DNA of 25,953 bases from Candidatus Atribacteria bacterium. Its GTDB lineage: Bacteria; Atribacterota; JS1; SB-45; 34-128. The translations under genes were made by a program, and so were the position numbers. The stretch's first letter is position 1, and each line of letters opens with the position of its first letter. The DNA lies in the NCBI GenBank assembly GCA_003451675.1, contig DMCY01000023.1, positions 1-25,953 on the forward strand, in the 5' to 3' direction. Under the pieces are notes generated by a model. It searched no databases. It worked only from the letters and a program-made list of their open reading frames with translations, and had not been told where the DNA came from. This document shows, in pieces, positions 15,285 to 22,445 of this stretch.

Positions 15285-16346
15285 ATGAAATTAAACAAGA
15301 GAAAAGAACAAGTAAGTGAAAATAAAAAGACCACCGTGTTAGTTACCGGTGGGGCGGGCTTTATCGGTTCACACATTGTGGATTTGCTCATCAAAAATAA
15401 TTATAAAGTTGTGATAGTTGATGACTTATCTTCCGGCAGAGAGGAAAATATCAACCAAAGGGCTCGGTTTCATAAATTAGATATCAGAGACCAGAAAGGA
15501 TTGGTTAAAGTATTTGAGCAGGAAAAACCTGATTATGTATGCCATGAAGCCGCCCAGATTAGCGTATCTTTTTCCGTAAGGGACCCTTTATTTGATGCGC
15601 AAACCAATATCCTTGGTTCATTAAATTTATTGCAATGCTGCGTTAATTACCAGGTCAAGGGAATAGCCTTTGCCTCTAGCGGAGGGACTATTTATGGGGA
15701 ACCAGAGCATTTTCCCATTACTGAAGATTATCCTTTCAGTCCCCAATCACCTTATGGAATCAGTAAGGTTGCAGTTGAGCATTATCTTGATTTTTATCAG
15801 AAAAATTGCCATCTCCCACATGTAGCATTAAGATATGGAAACGTCTATGGACCCCGGCAGGATCCTTATGGTGAGGCCGGAGTTATCGCTATATTTATAG
15901 AAAGGATGCTAAAAGGCGAGATTCCTACTATAAATGGTGATGGTGAATATATCAGAGATTATATTTATGTAGAAGATGTGGCTCAAGCCAATTTACTCGC
16001 TCTTCAAAATATGGTAAAATTATCTAAAGTTGTTCAGAAAAAAGAAAAAGAAAAAACCAAAGAAGAAGAAAAAAAAGAATCTGAAGTAAAAGCTGGAGCC
16101 GAAGTTAAATTTAACGGCTTCAATCTGGGGACAGGAATAAGTGTTTCGGTAAATGAAATCTTTTATCTTTTAAAGGAGATTATAAAATTTCCTCATTCGG
16201 CGCATTATGGACCTCCCAGAGCAGGGGATTTAAGGAAGAATATTCTGGATTGCCACTTAATCAAAGATGTTTTAGGATGGCAGCCAAAGTTTGACTTTTC
16301 AGCGGGTTTAGAAAAGACAGTTAACTGGTTTAAGGAGAATATTTAA
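15285..16346 (+). CDS. NAD-dependent NDP-sugar epimerase (UDP-glucose/GlcNAc 4-epimerase like)
   Basis: An extended short-chain dehydrogenase of 353 residues. The NAD motif is TGGAGFIGSH near residues 20-29. The catalytic pair is Tyr157 and Lys161 in SPYGISK, with the Ser in ASSGGTIYGE. ALRYGNVYGPRQDP and RDYIYVEDVA are typical of GalE-like epimerases; the exact sugar cannot be read from sequence, though UDP-GlcNAc would fit the TagO neighbour. The frame opens at GTG 15237 inside the palindrome, but ATG 15285 with AAGGAGAAG before it is the credible start. A Lys/Glu-rich insert (about residues 245-275, including EKEKTKEEEKKESE) interrupts an otherwise conserved domain. Confidence 0.85.
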   Translation: MKLNKRKEQVSENKKTTVLVTGGAGFIGSHIVDLLIKNNYKVVIVDDLSSGREENINQRARFHKLDIRDQKGLVKVFEQEKPDYVCHEAAQISVSFSVRDPLFDAQTNILGSLNLLQCCVNYQVKGIAFASSGGTIYGEPEHFPITEDYPFSPQSPYGISKVAVEHYLDFYQKNCHLPHVALRYGNVYGPRQDPYGEAGVIAIFIERMLKGEIPTINGDGEYIRDYIYVEDVAQANLLALQNMVKLSKVVQKKEKEKTKEEEKKESEVKAGAEVKFNGFNLGTGISVSVNEIFYLLKEIIKFPHSAHYGPPRAGDLRKNILDCHLIKDVLGWQPKFDFSAGLEKTVNWFKENI

Positions 16347-16527
16347 TAATTAGTTTTAATTTTATAAATTTACCCTAAAAAGAAGGAATCTAAGATGCTT
16401 TTATCGTATTAAGATAATTGGATTGAGCAGAAAAAAGATTAAAAACAGAAAAAACAGAAAGAACAGAAAGATAAGACAAAAATAAGGATAAAAAAATAAA
16501 AGAAATAATGAAGGAAAATATATTTAT

Positions 16528-18204
16528 ATGTTAGAAACCGGAATGATGTTTAAAATCGCAGGTATTATTATATGCAGTGTGCTGATGGTCATCCTGGGGA
16601 GGGTAGACAGAAAGAAAAGACTTCCCACAGGAGTTAAATTGATATTTCAAGTTTTAATTTCTTTAGTTATAATTTATTCTGGAGTTAAAATAGAATTTTT
16701 GCGGGCTCCTTCCTCATCGGGAGGATATCTTTATCTTAGCTATTTATCCATCCCTCTAACCGTAATCTGGCTGATAGGTATTACTAATTCTATCGGCCAG
16801 GCAGATGAACTGGGAGAGATCACTCCCTATATTGTTTTTATCGCCTCATTAACTTTTTTAGTGGTCTCTCTGGTCCAGAGGCAGGGATTAATTTTGGCAG
16901 AAGCGCTATCTTTGATTATGGCGGCGATTTCATTTATTTTTATCAAATATATCCCCCGAGGAAAATTTTCTTCCTATTATATGTCTTTTGGATTTATACT
17001 AGCAGTGATTGCTATTGTGGGTGTATCCAAGAGCACAGCAGCTTTAACTTTGTTGATTCCTCTTTTAATTTTAGGCGTACCGATTATAGACAGCTCTTAT
17101 TCTATTGTGGCTAATTATGCTCGTCAGGAAAGCCCAGGTCCGGGTATGGAAAAATATCCTTTATTTTCGGAGAGCGGGAGCAGGAGTAGGTTACGTCAGA
17201 AGCTGCAATCTTATGGATTTTCAGCTCAAGGAGCGAATTTAACCATTATTGGGGTTTCTCTCTACTTAAGTTTATCAGCTTTTATTATTTCTATATATCA
17301 AAATTTCTATCTACTATTAACCCTGACTGCTTTTGGTTGGGTGGTTTTTGAATTACTGAAGAATAAGGTTCGGTCAGAGGAATTAATTATCGGAAGAGAT
17401 ATTGGGACCAGCCGCATAAAACTCTTTCAGGTGGGAATTGACCAGGTAGACAATCAAAAAACTATTCAAAAAATAGAAGAATTTATAGTTTCTAAAAAAC
17501 CTCATCAGATAGTTACTCCGGATACTTTGGCTGTATTGCGAGCAAGGAAAGACCCTGAATATCAGGCCATATTAAAATCTGCAGATTTGGTTACTCCTGA
17601 CGGAGCAGGTATTTTATGGGCTACCACGACTCTAAATTGTCCTTTACCTGAAAGGGTAACCGGTATAGACATAATACATAATATATGCCGATTGGCTGTC
17701 AAAAAGAGGTATTCTTTATATTTATTAGGTTCTTATCCCGGTGTGGCCAGGGAGGCCGCCTTAAATTTAATCAGGAAATATCCGGGAATAAAAATAGCTG
17801 GAACCCATCATGGTTATTTTGGGTGTGAAGATTCTCAAAATTGTGAAGATGTTAAAAATGGCAATAGCGATAGGAATAAAGAGGAAGAAGAGATTATTAC
17901 GGAGATTAAAGAAAAGAGACCTGATATATTGCTGGTGGGAATGGGTGTACCCAAACAAGAAAAATGGATTAATAAAAATTTGAACAGATTAGATGTTCCA
18001 GTCTGTATAGGGGTGGGAGGAAGTTTTGACGTCCTTTCCGGCAGGATACCGCGGGCACCATTATGGATGCAAAGACACGGAATGGAATGGATTTATAGAT
18101 CGATTAAGCAGCCAAATAGGGTTTTACGAATTTTAGCCCTTTTTTACTTTATCTGGTTGGTAATTTTAGGGAAAATGATTTATTTTCTAAAAGAAGTAGA
18201 TTAG
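16528..18204 (+). CDS. Degenerate WecA/MraY-like membrane domain fused to WecG/TagA glycosyltransferase
   Basis: A 558-residue fusion. Residues 1 to about 285 are polytopic and recognisably derived from the WecA/MraY fold (LIFQVLISLVIIYSGVKIEF, IPLTVIWLIGITNSI, GVPIIDSSYSI). The catalytic motifs are lost: VDD is VDR (27-28), the NxxNxxDGxDGL block is NSIGQADELGE, the GDSGS block is missing, and the HLHHRL loop is replaced by SRSRLRQKL. Residues about 300-540 form an apparently intact WecG/TagA/CpsF transferase: VTPDTLAV, TPDGAGILWA, GSYPGVAREAA, GTHHGYF, GMGVPKQEKWI, GVGGSFDVLSG, RAPLWMQRHGMEWIYR. This family adds ManNAc or ManNAcA to undecaprenyl-PP-GlcNAc. The membrane part may hold that lipid substrate. 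Following GTHHGYF is an 18-residue charged insert. Confidence 0.83.
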   Translation: MLETGMMFKIAGIIICSVLMVILGRVDRKKRLPTGVKLIFQVLISLVIIYSGVKIEFLRAPSSSGGYLYLSYLSIPLTVIWLIGITNSIGQADELGEITPYIVFIASLTFLVVSLVQRQGLILAEALSLIMAAISFIFIKYIPRGKFSSYYMSFGFILAVIAIVGVSKSTAALTLLIPLLILGVPIIDSSYSIVANYARQESPGPGMEKYPLFSESGSRSRLRQKLQSYGFSAQGANLTIIGVSLYLSLSAFIISIYQNFYLLLTLTAFGWVVFELLKNKVRSEELIIGRDIGTSRIKLFQVGIDQVDNQKTIQKIEEFIVSKKPHQIVTPDTLAVLRARKDPEYQAILKSADLVTPDGAGILWATTTLNCPLPERVTGIDIIHNICRLAVKKRYSLYLLGSYPGVAREAALNLIRKYPGIKIAGTHHGYFGCEDSQNCEDVKNGNSDRNKEEEEIITEIKEKRPDILLVGMGVPKQEKWINKNLNRLDVPVCIGVGGSFDVLSGRIPRAPLWMQRHGMEWIYRSIKQPNRVLRILALFYFIWLVILGKMIYFLKEVD

Positions 18205-18499
18205 TAATCGATAGTAGATAATGCTTAATAAGTAAATGATGATTAATTGGAATATCTATAGGCTATATAGATATAAAATATTAATTAATTTAGTATTTTA
18301 GTATTAATGCATTATTATAATGGCGATAGATAATAGAATTGTAATATTACCGATCTGTCTATTTGCTTATTTTTACAGTCTTAAAATCTTAATGCTAAAA
18401 TAATTAAACCGCCCCTCAATATATCTTAGACAAGCATCACCCTTTATTTTATATAAGGATCCGTTTTTTTGATTAATCAATTAAACAAGGAGATAGTAG
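18205..18499 (+). other. AT-rich leader before mreD
   Basis: A 295-base gene-free stretch with no homology I recognise. It contains a 9-bp AT stem (18252-18260 with 18266-18274), a TATAAT at 18316-18321 without a good -35 box, and AAGGAGAT before the mreD ATG. mreB and mreC, normally upstream of mreD, are not present. Confidence 0.5.
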
Positions 18500-18988
18500 A
18501 TGATAATTTTGCTTAAAGGTGCAATAATTGTAATTGCCTTACTAATTCAACTTACCCTTATTAATTCGATTACTATTCTGGGATTAAAGCCTGATTTGAT
18601 AATGGTAGTTGTAGTCGTTTTTTCCTTGCTGAAGGGAGAAAAAGAAGGGACTATCTCCGGATTTGCTTCCGGCCTTTTGCAGGATATTTTTTCTACCGGC
18701 TTCTTAGGAATAAATGCTTTGGCAAAGACAGTGATAGGTTTTACCTGTGGAATTTTGAAAGAAAAAATCTTTCATGAACATATATTATTTATTATTCCGG
18801 TAATAACTTTTATTGCATCATTTATGCAAAGTATTTTAATTTTTTTGCTATTACGTGCTTTCGGATTCGAATATAACCTGGGCTGGAGTTTAAAACAGGT
18901 AGCCCTCCCAGAGGCATTATATAGCAGCCTGCTATCACCCTTTATCTTTTTAGTAATAAACAAACTTTTCCAGATGATTAAAGAATAA
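18500..18988 (+). CDS. mreD: Rod shape-determining protein MreD
   Basis: A 162-residue hydrophobic protein with about five membrane segments. The pattern LKPDLIMVVVVVFSLLKGEKEGTISGFASGLLQDIFS and FLGINALAKTVIGF is the MreD signature (substrate-binding-domain-like membrane fold shared with energy-coupling S components). It is part of the elongasome that steers lateral peptidoglycan synthesis. ATG 18500 follows AAGGAGAT. mrdA comes next after 69 bases, and rodA after that, the standard order. The usual mreBC partners are not adjacent. Confidence 0.88.
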   Translation: MIILLKGAIIVIALLIQLTLINSITILGLKPDLIMVVVVVFSLLKGEKEGTISGFASGLLQDIFSTGFLGINALAKTVIGFTCGILKEKIFHEHILFIIPVITFIASFMQSILIFLLLRAFGFEYNLGWSLKQVALPEALYSSLLSPFIFLVINKLFQMIKE

Positions 18989-18994
18989 AAATTA

Positions 18995-19035
18995 AAAAGT
19001 TAACCAAAGGTGCCAGGCACCTTTGGTTAACTTTT
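18995..19035. repeat. Palindrome copy 8 (TTAACC subtype), before mrdA
   Basis: A perfect 41-nt palindrome around centre A (19015), arm AAAAGTTAACCAAAGGTGCC. It shares its arm with copy 9 only. It lies between mreD and mrdA, 22 bases before the mrdA ATG, so a stem here would sit just upstream of the ribosome binding site GAGGAG. Confidence 0.95.
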
Positions 19036-19057
19036 GCCATTAAATTGAGGAGCAATT

Positions 19058-20821
19058 ATGAGGGAATCTTCTACAGTTCCAGAAGATGTAAAACAACGTC
19101 TAAATTGGTTATTAATTTTTATTATAATATGTTTTACAATTTTAGTTATCATTTTATGGTATTTGCAGATGATTAAAGGGGAGGAATTTAAGGAAAGGGC
19201 GGTAAAGAATTGTATCCGTTCTCTGGTAGAAGATGCGCCACGGGGAAGGATTTATGACCGCCAGGAGGAATTATTAGTTACCAATCGTCCGGCAGTACTA
19301 GTTTCTATAATCCCGGCAGAAGTCGATAATTTAGAAAAGCTGAGTGGAAGGTTAAGTAGAATAATAGGTATTTCTCCGGAAGAAATTGCGTTAACAGTAA
19401 AAAATTACCGGGGAAACCCTTTTAAACCGCTAAAAATTCTGGATGACTGTAAGACAAACAAAATAATAGAGATAGAGGAGAGGAAAGATGAATTAAAAGG
19501 AGTAGTTTTAGAGGTTAAACCTCGGAGGGATTATCTTTACCATGATTTTGCAGCTCATAGTTTAGGATATGTGGGAGAAATAGATAAAGAAGAGTTACAA
19601 AGATTAGGTAATCCAAAATTTCAAGGAGGAGATATTATAGGAAAGGCCGGACTGGAGAAATATTATGATGATATTTTGAGAGGGGAAAAAGGAGGGAAGG
19701 AAGTCGAAGTTGATGCCTCAGGCCAGGAGATAGCTACTTTATTATACCAAAAACCAGTTCCGGGCGAAGATCTAGTTTTAACTATCGATAGAGATTTACA
19801 GCTCTACGGAGAAAATTTACTCTTTGACAAAAAAGGTTCCATTATAGTAAGTGACCCTAACAGCGGCGAAATATTGGCTTTAGTTAACAGGCCTTCTTTT
19901 AATCCTAATTTATTTGCAGACGGAATTTCCCATTCTGATTGGCAAAGGCTTTCTTCTGATACCGATTACCCTTTGACTAACCGAAGTGTTCAGGGTGTTT
20001 ATTCACCTGGTTCGATATTTAAAGTGGTTACAGCGATAGCCGCTCTGGAAGAAGGAGTTACCGATAGGAAAAGAAAGATTTATTGTTCGGGAAGTTTCGA
20101 ATTAGCTGGCCAGGTCTTTACTTGCTGGAAGGAGACCGGACACGGGAGTTTAAGTATTGTAGATGCGATTGCTTATTCCTGTAATATCTATTTTTATACT
20201 TTAGGAAAAGACCTGGGGATTGAAAGGTTTAATAAATATATGCAGAAATTTGGATTAGGAGAAAAAACAGGTATTGATCTACCTGCAGAAGCTATGGGGA
20301 TAATTCCTTCTGCCCAATGGAAAGAGAGAGAAGTTAAAGAAATCTGGTTCCCTGGTGATACTATAAATCTTTCTATCGGTCAGGGATATCTTTTATTAAC
20401 CCCTTTGCAGGTGCATAATCTTATTACTATTATCGCTACAGAAGGGGAAGTTTACAAGTTGCATTTAGTAAAAAAGATAATTTCTGCCGACGGTAAAATT
20501 GTAAAAGAAATTATACCGGAAATTTATAGAAAAGTAGACTTTTCTCCAGATACATTTAAAATAATCAAAGAAGGATTAAGGCAGACTATATTAAAGGGGA
20601 CAGGCTGGAGGGCAAATATTAAAGAGTTAGCGATAGCAGGGAAGACCGGGACAGCTCAAAACCCCCAGGCGGAGACTCACGCCTGGTTTATCGGGTTCGC
20701 CCCTTATGAGAATCCAGAAGTTTGTATCACCGTTTTTTTAGAAAATGGAGGAGCAGGCGGAGAAGCAGCCGCCCCCATAGCCCGAGCTATGCTGGAAAAA
20801 TATTTTAATATTAAAAATTAA
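19058..20821 (+). CDS. mrdA: Penicillin-binding protein 2 (peptidoglycan transpeptidase)
   Basis: A 587-residue class B penicillin-binding protein that cross-links peptidoglycan in the elongasome with RodA. One transmembrane segment lies at about 17-37. A PBP dimerisation domain follows, starting with EDAPRGRIYDRQEELLVTN, then the transpeptidase domain with the three active-site motifs: Ser319-Ile-Phe-Lys322, Ser374-Cys-Asn376 and Lys529-Thr-Gly531. All are intact. Length is near the norm for PBP2. ATG 19058 has GAGGAG upstream. The TAA stop ends at 20821, one base before palindrome copy 9. The gene is thus closely bracketed by two palindromes of the same subtype. Confidence 0.93.
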   Translation: MRESSTVPEDVKQRLNWLLIFIIICFTILVIILWYLQMIKGEEFKERAVKNCIRSLVEDAPRGRIYDRQEELLVTNRPAVLVSIIPAEVDNLEKLSGRLSRIIGISPEEIALTVKNYRGNPFKPLKILDDCKTNKIIEIEERKDELKGVVLEVKPRRDYLYHDFAAHSLGYVGEIDKEELQRLGNPKFQGGDIIGKAGLEKYYDDILRGEKGGKEVEVDASGQEIATLLYQKPVPGEDLVLTIDRDLQLYGENLLFDKKGSIIVSDPNSGEILALVNRPSFNPNLFADGISHSDWQRLSSDTDYPLTNRSVQGVYSPGSIFKVVTAIAALEEGVTDRKRKIYCSGSFELAGQVFTCWKETGHGSLSIVDAIAYSCNIYFYTLGKDLGIERFNKYMQKFGLGEKTGIDLPAEAMGIIPSAQWKEREVKEIWFPGDTINLSIGQGYLLLTPLQVHNLITIIATEGEVYKLHLVKKIISADGKIVKEIIPEIYRKVDFSPDTFKIIKEGLRQTILKGTGWRANIKELAIAGKTGTAQNPQAETHAWFIGFAPYENPEVCITVFLENGGAGGEAAAPIARAMLEKYFNIKN

Positions 20822-20862
20822 AAAAGTTAACCAAAGGTGCCTGGCACCTTTGGTTAACTTTT
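20822..20862. repeat. Palindrome copy 9 (TTAACC subtype), after mrdA
   Basis: A perfect 41-nt palindrome around centre T (20842), arms identical to copy 8 and only the central base inverted. It starts directly after the mrdA stop and lies 39 bases before the rodA start. Confidence 0.95.
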
Positions 20863-20901
20863 GGTAAAGTTTTGTGCCGGGATCTACCTGGAGGATAGAA
20901 G

Positions 20902-22011
20902 TTGAAAGAAAAATTAGATAGATTAACTGAAAATTTAGATTATACTTTACTGTTTGCGGTTGTAGTTCTCTGTTTTTATGGCCTACTAGTGTTATACAGT
21001 TCAACGCGCCTGGCGACCACCGAGGGAAGTGACCCCTATTTTTTCGTAAAGCGGCAGTTCTTATGGATGTTGTTAGGATTTTTGTTTTTGATAGTTATAC
21101 TTTTTATAGATTATCATCACCTGGAGAATTATGCCCGATTTATATATTTTTTGGTTATCGTTTTACTTATTATGGTTATAGTCTTTGGTAGGTCAACTTA
21201 TGGGGCAAGGCGCTGGCTGGCTATAGGGCCTTTTGACTTTCAGCCATCGGAGTTTGCCAAAATTGCTTTAATAATCTTTTTAGCGGATTTTTTATCTAAA
21301 AACAAACCGAAATTGGATAATTTTTTCTATTATCTACTGTCATTTGCTTATACCGGGTTGTTAATTTTATTGGTGTTTATGCAGCCAGATTTGGGCACTT
21401 CTTTAGTATATTTAGCTATTCTTATAATAATGTTGTTTGCAGTAGGGGTTAAGATAAAATATTTAGTTTTTACTTTTTTAGTAGCCCTATCTTCTATCCC
21501 GGTTTTGTGGATTTTTCTAAAAGATTATCAGAAAAATAGATTAATTTTATTTTTAAATCCTAACCTGGATCCTTTAGGGGGTGGCTATAATGTTATCCAG
21601 TCGAGGATTGCCATCGGTTCAGGAGGTTTCTTAGGGAATGGAATCTTTAGCGGTCTGCAAAGTCAGTTAAATTTTTTGCCCGCTCAACATACTGATTTTA
21701 TATTTTCAGTAGTAGGAGAAGAATTAGGCTTTTTAGGAGCCATCTTTTTATTAGGACTTTATGTAATAATATTGTGGAGAGGAATAAAGATTACTTTAGA
21801 GGCTAGAGATTTATTAGGAAGTTTATTGGCTACCGGTGCCGTATCGTTTTTATTTTTTCATATAGTAGTGAATATTGGAATGGCTATGGGGATGTTGCCA
21901 GCTACCGGACTACCCCTGCCTTTTTTAAGTTACGGCGGAAGTTTTATGATATCTAACTTAATAGTAATAGGGATATTGCTAAATGTGGAATTGCATAAGG
22001 TAAAGTGGTAA
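20902..22011 (+). CDS. rodA: Rod shape-determining protein RodA (SEDS glycosyltransferase)
   Basis: A 369-residue polytopic SEDS-family peptidoglycan polymerase, the partner of PBP2. Family landmarks in order: YGLLVLYSSTR in the first membrane segment, FDFQPSEFAKIALI, MQPDLGTSLVY with the conserved Asp, RIAIGSGGFLGNG, LPAQHTDFIFSVVGEELGFLGA and LPLPFLSYGGSFM. The start is TTG 20902, preceded by GGAGGATAG at 20890-20898. The stop overlaps the first unit of a 16-nt tandem repeat. Confidence 0.93.
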   Translation: MKEKLDRLTENLDYTLLFAVVVLCFYGLLVLYSSTRLATTEGSDPYFFVKRQFLWMLLGFLFLIVILFIDYHHLENYARFIYFLVIVLLIMVIVFGRSTYGARRWLAIGPFDFQPSEFAKIALIIFLADFLSKNKPKLDNFFYYLLSFAYTGLLILLVFMQPDLGTSLVYLAILIIMLFAVGVKIKYLVFTFLVALSSIPVLWIFLKDYQKNRLILFLNPNLDPLGGGYNVIQSRIAIGSGGFLGNGIFSGLQSQLNFLPAQHTDFIFSVVGEELGFLGAIFLLGLYVIILWRGIKITLEARDLLGSLLATGAVSFLFFHIVVNIGMAMGMLPATGLPLPFLSYGGSFMISNLIVIGILLNVELHKVKW

Positions 22012-22045
22012 CTTGGTTAGCTGGTAACTTGGTTAGCTGGTTAGG
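22007..22045 (+). repeat. 16-nt tandem repeat at the end of rodA
   Basis: Two exact units of GGTAACTTGGTTAGCT (22007-22022, 22023-22038) plus a partial third. The first unit includes the rodA TAA. The word GGTTAGCTGGTTA recurs in the gap at 24321-24474. Confidence 0.85.
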
Positions 22046-22445
22046 AAGGAAATTACCAAGATGCGAGTTATTTTAGTCGTTAGTGAATAGTGATAGTTGC
22101 TAGTTAGCGGATAGCGGATAGCGGATAGAAAAACAGTGATAAGTAATCTGTAATAAGTTACAGGTTGCAAGGTGCAAGTTACGAGTAGGATGGAACAGTA
22201 TCGCGTATTGCGTATCGAGCGAGTATCGCGTTTACGCCCCCTCACCCTAACCCTCTCCCTCGGAGGGGAGAGGGAATAAAGAATCTGTATATTTTGATTT
22301 ATTTTATATACTATGAGCTATAATACGATATTCGCCTTTATTCTGGATTCTGGCTTCTGGCTCCTGAATTCTATTTATTTACAAAATACGAGATATGAAA
22401 AAAAATAAATTCCGGATTCATTTATTATAAATCAAGGAGAAGAAT
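22046..22445 (+). other. Gene-free stretch of short degenerate repeats
   Basis: About 400 bases without a credible gene. It holds three exact AGCGGAT units at 22106-22126, TATCGCG/GTATCG words around 22199-22231, the CCCTCTCCC hairpin at 22251-22274, and TTCTGG words near 22340-22370 (TTCTGGATTCTGGCTTCTGG). AAGGAGAAG at its end is the ribosome binding site of the next gene. Such word-like filler suggests repeated slippage or small duplication. Confidence 0.6.
22251..22274. repeat. CCCTCTCCC / GGGAGAGGG inverted repeat
   Basis: A nine-base-pair stem (22251-22259 with 22266-22274) preceded by CCCCCTCACCCTAAC. The motif CCCTCACCCTAACCCTCTCCC with a complementary arm is one I recognise as a common intergenic repeat in many unrelated bacterial genomes. 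It is GC-rich against an AT-rich background. Confidence 0.75.

Noticed and set aside
299..20862. The palindromes as a CRISPR array or as operators for one regulator
   Set aside because: They are dispersed at irregular distances of hundreds to thousands of bases with no spacers, and several lie after genes or inside a coding end rather than at promoters.
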